Source of the DNA: Hyphomicrobiales bacterium
GTDB lineage: Bacteria > Pseudomonadota > Alphaproteobacteria > Rhizobiales > Rhizobiaceae
NCBI GenBank assembly: GCA_900489925.1
Contig: UEHQ01000026.1
Location: forward strand, 1 to 64,000
Direction of reading: 5' to 3'
Length of the DNA: 64,000 nucleotides
The stretch's first letter is position 1, and every line of letters starts with the position of its first letter. A model generated the notes under the pieces. It was given only the letters and a program-made list of their open reading frames with translations. It did no database searches and was not told the DNA's origin. The position numbers were made by a program, and so were the translations under genes. This document shows, piece by piece, positions 1 to 10,154 of the stretch.

Positions 1-296
1 GTCGTCTTCTCTTCGTCGGCAGCGAGAATGACGGACAGGTTGTGCTTTTTGATGAAGCGATCGTGGCACTGGGCGGAATCAGGCGACATTCCGACAATTG
101 TGGCGCTGGCTTTTGCGAACTGCTCGGCGAGTGCCGTGAAGGCAATCGATTCGGCGGTGCAACCCGACGTGTCATCTTTCGGGTAAAAGAAGAGAACCAG
201 CGGTTTTCCTTTGAAATCGGAGAGCTTTATGCGTCCGCCGCCGTCACGAGGGAGATCGAATTCAGGCGCGCTGGAACCGATACCGAGATCCGCCAT
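1..296 (-). CDS. bcp: Peroxiredoxin, Bcp/PrxQ type (5' part, cut by window edge)
   Basis: Thioredoxin-fold thiol peroxidase that reduces hydrogen peroxide and organic hydroperoxides in the cytoplasm. The visible 98 residues start MADLGIGSSAPEF and carry the active-site segment YPKDDTSGCTAES with the peroxidatic Cys at residue 46. E. coli Bcp has a resolving Cys five residues further on; here that position is Ile (GCTAESI), and the next Cys is residue 77 in SPDSAQC. The mechanism may therefore be atypical or 1-Cys. The gene reads off the left edge, so its 3' end is unseen. It is divergent from the AsmA-like gene, with a 118-base shared promoter region. Confidence 0.9.
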   Translation of the reverse strand, partial: MADLGIGSSAPEFDLPRDGGGRIKLSDFKGKPLVLFFYPKDDTSGCTAESIAFTALAEQFAKASATIVGMSPDSAQCHDRFIKKHNLSVILAADEEKT

Positions 297-414
297 GGGG
301 AAACCTTTCTTTTGCCGGGTTTATGGATGACAGGTGATTTGCCAGATATATATTGGACGAACATGCGTCCAGCCAGTCTGGTCCAACCACAAGCTATGGA
401 GTTAGGCGAGGCGC

Positions 415-3400
415 ATGTCGGCGATCCGCGGCGAGAAGATTACATTTCGCAAAAAAGATATCGTCGCATTGCACGAACTTCCCTCCGCGCGGGCCGAAGA
501 TCCAATCATCGTGCGCTGCCCGACGGAGCGCTCTCGTATGCGCCGCACGACGGGCATGGCCGGTGCCTGCCTCGGCGTGCTTATCTTCATTCTCGGCGCA
601 ATATTCTTCACGGTCGAAAGCGGCGTCTTCGATGAACCGCTATCGCGGCAAGCGCAGATCGCCCTGAACTCGGCAATCGGCCCTCGCTATCGCGCCGAAG
701 TCGGCTCGACGGTCGTTCGCTTCACATCAGGCATTCGGCTGGCGCTGGAGGCCCGCAACGTCAACATGATCGATGAGCAAAGCGGCCAGCATCTTTCGAC
801 GACAGGTGCAATGCGGATGGCGCTTGACCCGCTGCAGCTGCTTCGTGGGCGCATTGCCATCGCGCAGGTGGAGGCGGACGATATCGTGCTGGACACGGCG
901 CTTCTGCCGTCCGGCAAGCCGCTCAAGCTGGAAGACCTTCGCATTGACGAGATTCCTTCGGCAATGGAAGCCGCTTTCGATCAGCTCGACGTCATAGACA
1001 GCTTTGTCGAGCGCGGTGGTACCCGCTCCGTGAAGCTTGAGGGGATCAACATCAAACTCGCCGATACGGCAAACGGGCCATTGGCCATCGCGGTGGATAG
1101 CCTTGTATTCTCCCGCAACAAGCAGGGTGCGCTGCAGCTCGACGGTGAGATCGCAATCAACGGTAAGAAAGCGACCCTGGCCGTTGAGACCAACAAATCC
1201 GACGGGCATACATCCAGCCTGACAGGGAAGGTTACCAACGCCGATCTCGCGCCATTCACGCTGAAGCGCAATTCTCTCGGCCAGATCCGGCAGGGTATCG
1301 ACGGGTTTGCCGATCTTTCGGTGTCGGCCGTTCGAAACAACGAGAGCTCGAAGCCGTCGCTCACAGCTGCCATCGATCTCAAGCCGGGCCAGCTCTATAT
1401 GGATGGCGACGATCAGGAGCTCAGCGGCGGTCGCATCAACCTAGCCTATGATTTCGATAAGCAGACGTTGGAAATCGCACATTCTCAGTTGCAGTTCGGA
1501 GGGACTACGGTTCCGCTCAACGGCGCCTTGATCGACCTCGACAAGATCGACCCTGCCGCTGGCAAGGGCTTCGGGATCGATCTTCTGGTGAGCGGCGGCA
1601 CCGCGGCGCCTGTCGCTTCCGGCGAACAACCGCTCGCTTTCGACATACAGGCAACCGGCCGATACTTTGTCGCTACCAAAGAGCTGCAATTCCCCCACAT
1701 GACGGCATCGAGCCCGGCTGGCTCGCTCTACGGTTCATTGCATGTGCGCTTCAGCGACGTGTCACCGGAGATCAGCTTCGTCGGCCAGTCGCAGCAGCTG
1801 CAAACGACGGCCGTCAAGCAGCTGTGGCCTTTCTGGATGGCGCCGAAGGCGCGTGACTGGGTGCAGCGGAACTTGTTCGGCGGTACGGTCACGGATGCGT
1901 CGATTTCCGTTTTCATTCCGTTTGGCCGCCTGGATGCGGCCATCGGCAAGGGATTGAAACTGGATGAAAAGCAGATCCAGGTTGCCTTCGACATCGCCGG
2001 AACACGCATGAACGTGACCGGAGACATCCCGCCGATCCGCGACACCGTCGCTCATTTCGATCTGGCCGGGCCGAGGGCCACGATCTCGATCAAGAGCGGC
2101 AAGTCGTTCTTCCCATCCGGGCGTTCCGTTGATGTGGGTGAGGGAACTTTCATTCTTCCGTCGACCTATGACAAGCCGCTGATGGCCGAGATCAATCTCC
2201 CCGTATCCGGCGCGGCCGACGCTATTGGTGAGCTTCTGACCTACAAGCCTATCCAGGTCCTGCAGCGTGCCGGCTTTGTGCCTGAGGACCTCAAGGGCAA
2301 GGTCTCTGCGACCGTCCAGGCCCGGATTGGATTGATATCCTCTCAGAATCCGCCACCGGCAGTATGGAAGGCATCGCTGCAACTGCAGAACGTCGATGTC
2401 CTGAAGCCGATATCGGGCAGGAAGATCACTAGCCTTGACGGCGTGCTGACTGCCGATCCGAAGCAGGTGAGCCTGGTTGGAAAGGGGAATGTCGACGGCG
2501 TGCCGGCGAGTATCGATTTGACCGAACCAACCGACAAATCATCCGATATCCAGCCGCAGCGGATCATTACGGCGACCCTGAACAACGACCAGCGGGAGAA
2601 AATGCTTCCAGGCGTCTCGGATATTATCGACGGCAGCATCACCGTTGAACTCAGCCGGATCGACAGCGATCGGCAGGCTGTGACGATGGACCTTTCGAAG
2701 GCGCGCCTGGATCTGCCCTGGATCGGCTGGTCGAAGGGAAGTGGTATCGGCGCAAACGCTACCTTCGAGGTGTCCGGGCCGGACGACAACCTGCAGATCA
2801 AGAACTTTTCCCTGAAGGGGGATGGGTTCGGCGCCAACGGAGCGCTCGCTATCAGCAAGGGTAACCTTGTCAAGGCGGACTTCGACAGCGTGAGACTGTC
2901 GTCGCTCGACGATTTTGCCGTTTCCCTGAAGCGCTCCAAGGGAAGCGTCGATGTTGTCGTGTCCGGCAATAGCGCGGATCTGCGCCCGATCATCGCCCGG
3001 CTGAAATCCGGAAGCCGCGACGGCGGCGACGACAAGGGTAGTACAGCAGTCTCTCTGCGCGCCAACCTCGATACCGTTGTCGGTTTCAACGATGAGAAAC
3101 TGCGGAGCGTGCAGGGGACCTACTCCGCCCAAGGCAGTCGTGTTCAATCGCTCAATATTTCCGGTGTGACCAACAGCGGTGAGGCCGTGGTCGCCAAGAC
3201 CCGTGACGGCGGCGTGATCAATGTGACCAGCGGCGACGCGGGCGCTGTTTCCCGCTTTGCCGACCTTTATCAGCATATGAAGGGCGGTCTGCTGAACGTG
3301 GCGATCCGGCTCGGTGCCGGCAGTGACTGGGCAGGCTCAGTTGACGTCAGGCGCTTCTCGCTCGTTAACGAGCAGCGCCTGCATTCGATCGTCTCAACGC

Positions 3401-3807
3401 CCGTTGGACAGGAGCAACGGAGCCTGAACTCAGCCGTGAAGCGGGATATCGATACGACGGCGCAGCGCTTCCAGCGCGGTTTCGCACGTGTCTTTTCGCA
3501 GGACGGCGTTGTCAGAGTTGAGAACGGTGTTGCACGTGGTGATCAGGTGGGCGCGGTGTTTCAGGGGACGCTCCGCGACCAGCGGGGTAACATGGACATG
3601 ACAGGAACGTTCATGCCTGCTTATGGCCTCAACCGCCTGTTTGCCGAGCTGCCCCTGATCGGCATCATTCTCGGCAATGGAACGGATCGCGGCTTGATCG
3701 GCATCACCTTCAAGCTGACGGGAAAGCTGGAAGCGCCCAACCTCGTCGTGAACCCGCTGTCGATCATCGCCCCCGGCGTGTTCCGCAATATCTTCGAGTT
3801 CCAATGA
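415..3807 (+). CDS. AsmA-like/DUF3971 (YhdP-type) envelope protein
   Basis: A 1130-residue protein with one membrane segment at about residues 43-66 (GACLGVLIFILGAIFF) followed by a very long beta-rich periplasmic part. The last ~110 residues have the AsmA-type C-terminal pattern (GTFMPAYGLNRLFAELPLIG and a final NPLSIIAPGVFRNIFEF). Family members are inner-membrane anchored bridge-like proteins linked to lipid transport to the outer membrane; that role is known for E. coli YhdP/AsmA relatives and is inferred here. I chose the ATG at 415, with a GAG-containing Shine-Dalgarno-like stretch just before it; a later ATG at 538 would keep the membrane segment and cannot be excluded. A hairpin terminator overlaps its stop. 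Confidence 0.85.
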   Translation: MSAIRGEKITFRKKDIVALHELPSARAEDPIIVRCPTERSRMRRTTGMAGACLGVLIFILGAIFFTVESGVFDEPLSRQAQIALNSAIGPRYRAEVGSTVVRFTSGIRLALEARNVNMIDEQSGQHLSTTGAMRMALDPLQLLRGRIAIAQVEADDIVLDTALLPSGKPLKLEDLRIDEIPSAMEAAFDQLDVIDSFVERGGTRSVKLEGINIKLADTANGPLAIAVDSLVFSRNKQGALQLDGEIAINGKKATLAVETNKSDGHTSSLTGKVTNADLAPFTLKRNSLGQIRQGIDGFADLSVSAVRNNESSKPSLTAAIDLKPGQLYMDGDDQELSGGRINLAYDFDKQTLEIAHSQLQFGGTTVPLNGALIDLDKIDPAAGKGFGIDLLVSGGTAAPVASGEQPLAFDIQATGRYFVATKELQFPHMTASSPAGSLYGSLHVRFSDVSPEISFVGQSQQLQTTAVKQLWPFWMAPKARDWVQRNLFGGTVTDASISVFIPFGRLDAAIGKGLKLDEKQIQVAFDIAGTRMNVTGDIPPIRDTVAHFDLAGPRATISIKSGKSFFPSGRSVDVGEGTFILPSTYDKPLMAEINLPVSGAADAIGELLTYKPIQVLQRAGFVPEDLKGKVSATVQARIGLISSQNPPPAVWKASLQLQNVDVLKPISGRKITSLDGVLTADPKQVSLVGKGNVDGVPASIDLTEPTDKSSDIQPQRIITATLNNDQREKMLPGVSDIIDGSITVELSRIDSDRQAVTMDLSKARLDLPWIGWSKGSGIGANATFEVSGPDDNLQIKNFSLKGDGFGANGALAISKGNLVKADFDSVRLSSLDDFAVSLKRSKGSVDVVVSGNSADLRPIIARLKSGSRDGGDDKGSTAVSLRANLDTVVGFNDEKLRSVQGTYSAQGSRVQSLNISGVTNSGEAVVAKTRDGGVINVTSGDAGAVSRFADLYQHMKGGLLNVAIRLGAGSDWAGSVDVRRFSLVNEQRLHSIVSTPVGQEQRSLNSAVKRDIDTTAQRFQRGFARVFSQDGVVRVENGVARGDQVGAVFQGTLRDQRGNMDMTGTFMPAYGLNRLFAELPLIGIILGNGTDRGLIGITFKLTGKLEAPNLVVNPLSIIAPGVFRNIFEFQ

Positions 3808-3809
3808 AA

Positions 3810-3833
3810 AAAGCCGGCGCAAAGGCCGGCTTT
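3810..3833. terminator. Bidirectional rho-independent terminator
   Basis: Perfect inverted repeat AAAGCCGGC / GCCGGCTTT with a 6-base loop, an A-run on its left and a T-rich right side. It lies between the convergent AsmA-like gene and tyrS and can serve both. Confidence 0.85.
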
Positions 3834-3856
3834 CTCTATTGTTTAGATTCGAGTTC

Positions 3857-5113
3857 TCAGGCCGCGCGACGGATGAGAATGTGCTTCTTCTTGCCGAGCG
3901 AGAGCTTGATGACGCCGTCTGACGTCATCTCGCCGCTGCCAATCAGCTTGCGTTCGTCGCTGACAGCTTGGTCGTTGATGCGAACGGCTCCGCCCTGGAC
4001 GTGACGGCGGGCTTCGCCGTTCGAGGCGGCGAGACCGGCGCGGACGATCAGCGACAGCAGGCCGATACCGGCATCGAGTTCGGAGGCGGGAACCTCGACC
4101 GACGGAAGGTTGTCGGCAAGCGCGCCTTCCTCGAACGTCTTGCGGGCGGTTTCCGCAGCTTCTTCTGCAGCCTTGCGGCCGTGGAGAATAGCGGTCACTT
4201 CCGTTGCGAGGATCTTCTTGACTTCGTTGATCTCGGAGCCCGCCAGAGCCGACAACCGTGCAACCTCATCCATCGGCAGCGTCGTGTAGAGCTTCAAGAA
4301 GCGGGATACGTCAGCGTCTTCGGTGTTGCGCCAGTACTGCCAGAAATCATAGGCGGACAGCATGTCCGCGTTCAGCCAGACGGCGCCGGTCGCGGACTTG
4401 CCCATCTTCGCCCCGGAGGCGGTCGTCAGAAGCGGCGAAGTGAGTGCGTAGAGCTGCCCGGTCCCCATGCGGTGACCGAGGTCGATGCCGTTGACGATGT
4501 TGCCCCACTGGTCCGAACCGCCCATCTGCAGCCGGCAGCCGTAACGCTTTGCCAGTTCGACGAAATCGTATGCCTGCAGGATCATGTAGTTGAATTCGAG
4601 GAACGACAGCGACTGCTCGCGATCGAGACGCGTCTTGACGCTGTCGAAGGCCAACATGCGATTGACCGAGAAGTGGCGGCCGACGTCGCGCAGGAATTCG
4701 AGATAGTTGATCGAACGCAACCATTCGGCGTTGTTGATCATTAGCGCGTCCTTCTGACCTTCGCCGTAGTTTAGGTAGTTCGAGAACACCTGCTTGATCG
4801 ACGCGATGTTGCTTTCGATCGTGTCGATGGTCATCAGTTGGCGCGCTTCATCCTTGAACGAGGGGTCGCCGACCATGCCGGTGCCACCGCCCATGAGCGA
4901 GATCGCGCGGTGGCCGGTTGCCTGCAGCCAGTGCAGCATCATGATCTGAATGAGCGAACCGGCATGCAGCGAGGGCGCAGTCGGGTCAAAGCCGATATAG
5001 GCCGTCACGGTTTCCTTGGCGAAGAGGGCGTCGAGGCCGGATTCATCGGAGATCTGATGAATGAAGCCACGCTCTTTCAGCGTGCGGAGGAAATCGGATT
5101 TGAACTCGGACAT
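3857..5113 (-). CDS. tyrS: Tyrosyl-tRNA synthetase
   Basis: Charges tRNA-Tyr with tyrosine in the cytoplasm. The 418 residues are the usual size for bacterial TyrRS. The class I signature HIGH appears as PSLHAGS at about residues 47-53, the second signature as KMGKS near residue 237, and the S4 RNA-binding domain forms the C-terminus (RRHVQGGAVRIND). The start ATG at 5113 has an AAAAGG-like ribosome site. It is transcribed away from anmK, and the 116 bases between them hold both promoters. I see no T-box or other leader. Confidence 0.97.
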   Translation of the reverse strand: MSEFKSDFLRTLKERGFIHQISDESGLDALFAKETVTAYIGFDPTAPSLHAGSLIQIMMLHWLQATGHRAISLMGGGTGMVGDPSFKDEARQLMTIDTIESNIASIKQVFSNYLNYGEGQKDALMINNAEWLRSINYLEFLRDVGRHFSVNRMLAFDSVKTRLDREQSLSFLEFNYMILQAYDFVELAKRYGCRLQMGGSDQWGNIVNGIDLGHRMGTGQLYALTSPLLTTASGAKMGKSATGAVWLNADMLSAYDFWQYWRNTEDADVSRFLKLYTTLPMDEVARLSALAGSEINEVKKILATEVTAILHGRKAAEEAAETARKTFEEGALADNLPSVEVPASELDAGIGLLSLIVRAGLAASNGEARRHVQGGAVRINDQAVSDERKLIGSGEMTSDGVIKLSLGKKKHILIRRAA

Positions 5114-5229
5114 GACCTTTTGCTTTCGGATCAGGATTTTCGGATTGGCTATTGTTGAAGTGAAGCGGCGCGTTTAGCACTGTTTTGCCGATCAGTCACC
5201 ATTTGGTGCAAATCTTCCAGCGAGGGACA

Positions 5230-6348
5230 ATGGGGAACATACGGACGGCCATCGGTCTGATGAGCGGGACGTCGATGGACGGCATCGATGTGGCGTTGCT
5301 GCGCACCGATGGGGAGGCGATCATCGAACGCGGCCCCTTTCTCGGCGTTGTCTACGATGCGCCGTTCAGGGACCGCCTGAAGCTGGCGCTGGAGCAGGCG
5401 AAGACGATCACGCAACGAGATCAGCGTCCGGGGGAACTGGCCGCGATCGAACGCGAACTCACGTTACGTCATGTATCTGCCGTAAGGGAATTTCTCGATG
5501 TGAACGGTATCGATGTAAGCGCCGTCGATGTCGTGGGTTTCCATGGCCAGACCGTCCTGCACAGACCCGACGAAGCGCTCACCGTGCAGATCGGTGACGG
5601 GGCTCTGCTGGCGCGTGAGACCGGCATCGCCGTTGCCTATGACCTGCGAGCCAACGACATGCTTCATGGCGGCCAGGGGGCGCCGCTTGTGCCCGTCTAT
5701 CACGCCGCACTGGCGCGCAACGTCAGGGACGCAACGCTGCCCGTCTGCTTCGTCAACATCGGTGGTATCTCCAATCTGACCTATATCGGCGCCGATGGCC
5801 TGATCGTTGGCTACGATAGCGGACCGGGCAATACGCTGATCGACCAATGGGTCGAATCCCAGGCCGGCATTCCCTTCGACCAGGGCGGCATGATCGCATC
5901 CGAAGGCAGGGTGATCGATGATCTGGCGAATCGCTACCTCGACGGCCCGTTTTTCACGGCAACTAAACGCCGCTCGCTCGACCGCAACGACTTTCCACCT
6001 TTGACGGGCTCGGACGCTGAGCTTGCGGACGGTGCCCGCACGCTTGCCCACGTCGCGGCGGCATCTGTGATCAAGTCCGCTGGTCACTTGCCAGTGACGC
6101 CGACGCTTTATGTCATCTGCGGCGGTGGCCGCCTCAACAGGATCCTGATGCAGGATCTGCGGGATCTTGCCCGTGGCCAGAATGCCGACGTGATTTCCGC
6201 TGAACAGGCGGGATTTGATGGCGATGCGATGGAAGCCGAAGCGTGGGCCTATCTGGCTGTTCGCTCGCTGGATGGATTGCCGTTGACATTTCCCGGCACG
6301 ACCGGAGTGCGTGAGCCGATCACCGGCGGGATCGTGATCCGACCGTAA
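5230..6348 (+). CDS. anmK: Anhydro-N-acetylmuramic acid kinase
   Basis: Converts 1,6-anhydro-MurNAc from cell-wall turnover into MurNAc-6-phosphate, using ATP, for recycling. The 372-residue protein begins MGNIRTAIGLMSGTSMDGID, the family's N-terminal phosphate-binding signature, and contains VGYDSGPGNTLIDQW and CGGGRLNR, as expected of the fold. I used the ATG at 5230 because GAGGGA precedes it by a few bases and family members begin here; an in-frame ATG at 5185 lacks homology-like sequence. The gene sits beside tyrS, a neighbourship I believe is common in rhizobia. Confidence 0.95.
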   Translation: MGNIRTAIGLMSGTSMDGIDVALLRTDGEAIIERGPFLGVVYDAPFRDRLKLALEQAKTITQRDQRPGELAAIERELTLRHVSAVREFLDVNGIDVSAVDVVGFHGQTVLHRPDEALTVQIGDGALLARETGIAVAYDLRANDMLHGGQGAPLVPVYHAALARNVRDATLPVCFVNIGGISNLTYIGADGLIVGYDSGPGNTLIDQWVESQAGIPFDQGGMIASEGRVIDDLANRYLDGPFFTATKRRSLDRNDFPPLTGSDAELADGARTLAHVAAASVIKSAGHLPVTPTLYVICGGGRLNRILMQDLRDLARGQNADVISAEQAGFDGDAMEAEAWAYLAVRSLDGLPLTFPGTTGVREPITGGIVIRP

Positions 6349-6370
6349 TTTACGGCAGCCACAAACGAAA

Positions 6371-6396
6371 ATCGGCACGCGAGGCCGCGTGCCGAT
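6371..6396. terminator. Terminator between convergent genes
   Basis: A perfect 11-bp stem, ATCGGCACGCG / CGCGTGCCGAT, with a four-base loop. It stands between the 3' ends of anmK and the hydrolase gene. An A-rich stretch to its left would give U's to a minus-strand transcript, so it fits the hydrolase gene best. Confidence 0.75.
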
Positions 6397-6421
6397 CAAC
6401 AATCACAGGTATTTCGTACGA

Positions 6422-7099
6422 TCAGCGAATACGCTTTGCCGCCGGCTCCGGCACGAGTTCGCCGTTAAGGCGACGGTCGAGGTAGTCCTCGCACTCGCTC
6501 ATCAGCGTTTCGACCTGGCCGTTGAAGAAGTGGTTGGCGCCCGGCACCGTGCGGTGGGTGATGAGGATGCCCTTCTGGGTCTTCAGCTTTTCGACCAGAC
6601 CGTTGACGTCCTTCTCCGGCGCTACCTTGTCGGCGTCGCCATTGATGATCAGGCCGGACGACGGGCAGGGTGCCAGGAAGGAAAAGTCGTAGGTGTTCGG
6701 CTGCGGCGCGATCGACATGAAGCCTTCGATCTCCGGACGGCGCATCAGGAGCTGCATGCCGATCCAGGAGCCGAAGGAATAGCCGGCAACCCAGCACGTC
6801 TTCGAATCAGGATGCAGGCTCTGGACCCAGTCGAGCGCGGATGCCGCATCCGAAAGCTCGCCGGCGCCGTGGTCGAACTCGCCCTGGCTGCGGCCGATTC
6901 CCCGGAAATTGAAGCGCAGTGTCGTGAACCCGCGCTTCTGGAACATGTAGAAGAGCTGGTAGACGATCTGGTTGTTCATCGTGCCGCCGAACTGTGGGTG
7001 CGGGTGCAGAATGAGGGCAATCGGTGCGCTTTTTTCCTTGGAGGGCTGGTAGCGGCCTTCAAGGCGGCCGGCTGGGCCGTTGAAAATGACTTCGGGCAT
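6422..7099 (-). CDS. Alpha/beta hydrolase
   Basis: A cytoplasmic 225-residue serine hydrolase of the small alpha/beta family. The nucleophile elbow is GYSFG near residue 107, an acidic residue follows in INGDADKVAP, and the catalytic His is in PGANHFFNG. The early motif ILHPHPQFGGTMNN is typical of this conserved subgroup. The substrate is unknown. It is divergent from the suf operon, so the 203-base gap at 7100-7302 carries two promoters and the iron-responsive sites may also affect this gene. Confidence 0.85.
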   Translation of the reverse strand: MPEVIFNGPAGRLEGRYQPSKEKSAPIALILHPHPQFGGTMNNQIVYQLFYMFQKRGFTTLRFNFRGIGRSQGEFDHGAGELSDAASALDWVQSLHPDSKTCWVAGYSFGSWIGMQLLMRRPEIEGFMSIAPQPNTYDFSFLAPCPSSGLIINGDADKVAPEKDVNGLVEKLKTQKGILITHRTVPGANHFFNGQVETLMSECEDYLDRRLNGELVPEPAAKRIR

Positions 7100-7143
7100 C
7101 GGTACTCCGGCGTTTATTTCTTAACGTTTGCGCTGCGCAGACT

Positions 7144-7158
7144 TGACGGACGTTGTCA
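7144..7158. promoter_or_regulatory. Candidate RirA (IRO) box upstream of suf
   Basis: TGA-N9-TCA (TGACGGACGTTGTCA), the published core of the iron-responsive operator bound by RirA in rhizobia. The core has only six fixed bases, so a chance match is possible. Its place 17 bases before the Irr-like box, in front of a suf operon, supports it. Confidence 0.45.
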
Positions 7159-7175
7159 GCTTTTCTAAAACGCAG

Positions 7176-7192
7176 TTTAGAACAATTCGAAA
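7176..7192. promoter_or_regulatory. Candidate Irr box (ICE) upstream of suf
   Basis: TTTAGAACAATTCGAAA differs at one base from the Irr iron-control-element pattern as I recall it (TTTAGAA-N3-TTCTAAA). A further TTCTAAA at 7163-7169 makes an extra inverted repeat with the left arm. Irr and RirA control of suf operons is established in Agrobacterium and predicted across rhizobia; the site here is read from sequence only. Confidence 0.7.
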
Positions 7193-7302
7193 CTTGCATG
7201 GCGATCCACGCATTGTGGATGTGTCATAAGGCAAGCCCGGCTGACTTTTCAAGGAAAATGAGCCGAGGCGGCACGCAAGCATCTAGCGCAGGACGAAAGA
7301 TC

Positions 7303-8469
7303 ATGGCGTTGGCACGCCTTTATCTCGATTGGAACGCGACATCGCCGCTGCATCCAGCAGCGCGCGAAGCGGTTCTGCGCGCATTAGACCTGTTCGGCAA
7401 TCCGAACTCCGTACATGGCGAAGGGCGTGCCGCGCGTGCGGCCATCGAGGGCGCGCGTCGGCAGGTAGCTGCGCTGACGGGGGCAGATCCCGCGCACGTC
7501 ATCTTCACCAGCGGTGCGACCGAAGCCGCCAACATGGTGCTGACACCCGATTTCCGGATGGGGCGCACGCCGCTTTCCATGGGGCACCTCTATTATTCCG
7601 CGATCGAGCATCCGGCGGTGCGCGAAGGTGGGCGCTTTGCCAAGGTCGACATGACCGAAATCGCGGTGACCTCCGATGGCGTCGTCGATCTCGATGCGCT
7701 GCGTACGCTGCTTGAAGCCCACGATAAGACTTCGGGCCTGCCGATGGTCGCGATCATGCTCGTCAACAATGAGACGGGCATCGTGCAGCCGATCAAGGAA
7801 GCGGCCGAGATCGTGCATGCGAGCGGCGGGCTGCTCGTTGTCGATGCGGTGCAGGCTGCCGGTCGTCTGGCGCTCGATATCAACGCGCTCGGCGCGGATT
7901 TCATGATTGTCTCGTCGCACAAGATCGGCGGCCCCAAGGGCGTGGGCGCGCTTGTCACCCGCGGCGAGGTTCTGATGCCTCGTCCCCTCATTCACGGCGG
8001 CGGCCAGGAGAAGGGTCACCGCTCGGGGACGGAGAACTCGCTGGCGGTGATCGGATTTGGCGCAGCCGCGCAGGCTGCCGTGGCGGAGTTCGATGCACGG
8101 AACCGAGCGGTCACGCAGTTGCGCGATCGGCTGGAAAACGAAATGCGGGCGGCAGCGCCAGACGTCGTCATCCACGGAGCGGACGGCTCCCGCGTCTCGA
8201 ACACCACATTTTTCACCCTGCCAGGCCTGAAGGCAGAGACCGGACAGATCGCATTCGATCTCGAAGGGGTCGCACTTTCGGCAGGCTCGGCCTGCTCGTC
8301 CGGAAAGGTCGGAGAGAGCCACGTTCTGACGGCGATGGGCCGCGATCCGAAGCTTGGCGCTCTGCGCATTTCGCTCGGCTTTTCGACCACGGAAGACGAC
8401 ATCGACAAGGCGGTTGCCGCCTTCGCGAAAATAGCCGCCCGGCGCCGGCCAGCCGGCGAGGCGGCCTGA
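7303..8469 (+). CDS. sufS2: Cysteine desulfurase, first gene of suf operon (SufS2)
   Basis: PLP enzyme releasing sulfur from cysteine. The 388-residue protein has the PLP-lysine motif SSHKIGGPKG and the catalytic cysteine in the flexible loop SAGSACSSGKVGES, which marks the group I (IscS/NifS-like) branch rather than true SufS. The start at 7303 (MALARLYLDWNATSP) follows AGGACGAAAG; longer in-frame starts extend into the promoter region. Agrobacterium calls the equivalent first gene sufS2. A second, group II desulfurase lies later in the same operon, so the operon carries two sulfur-donor types. A 143-base gap with hairpins separates it from sufB. Confidence 0.92.
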   Translation: MALARLYLDWNATSPLHPAAREAVLRALDLFGNPNSVHGEGRAARAAIEGARRQVAALTGADPAHVIFTSGATEAANMVLTPDFRMGRTPLSMGHLYYSAIEHPAVREGGRFAKVDMTEIAVTSDGVVDLDALRTLLEAHDKTSGLPMVAIMLVNNETGIVQPIKEAAEIVHASGGLLVVDAVQAAGRLALDINALGADFMIVSSHKIGGPKGVGALVTRGEVLMPRPLIHGGGQEKGHRSGTENSLAVIGFGAAAQAAVAEFDARNRAVTQLRDRLENEMRAAAPDVVIHGADGSRVSNTTFFTLPGLKAETGQIAFDLEGVALSAGSACSSGKVGESHVLTAMGRDPKLGALRISLGFSTTEDDIDKAVAAFAKIAARRRPAGEAA

Positions 8470-8478
8470 CTGCTTCAT

Positions 8479-8504
8479 AAATTTGCGGAAACGCAAATTT
8501 CCGC
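8479..8504 (+). promoter_or_regulatory. Overlapping alternative hairpins between sufS2 and sufB
   Basis: Hairpin A is AAATTTGCG / CGCAAATTT (8479-8500, loop GAAA), a perfect 9-bp stem. Hairpin B is GCGGAAA / TTTCCGC (8485-8504), a perfect 7-bp stem. They share bases and cannot form together. This geometry resembles an attenuator or RNA-processing site; no function is proven. Confidence 0.45.
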
Positions 8505-8513
8505 TTGCCATTC

Positions 8514-8532
8514 GGGCTGAAAAAGCCCTTTT
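8514..8532 (+). terminator. Weak terminator-like hairpin before sufB
   Basis: GGGCT / AGCCC with an A-rich five-base loop followed directly by TTTT. The short 5-bp stem suggests partial termination, which would lower sufB-A expression relative to sufS2 or make it conditional. Confidence 0.5.
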
Positions 8533-8612
8533 GGCCACCTACATACGGGGCAAACGACATTGCCCGAACGACAAGCTGCCGGACCTTTTCTCCGGCGAGA
8601 TTGGAGAACGAC

Positions 8613-10082
<1,470 letters not shown>

Positions 10083-10154
10083 CGCCAAACCAATTGTATG
10101 AGTGGGCGCGCAGGACGCGTCCCTTTCCGAACGCTTTTCTATGGGACTATAACC

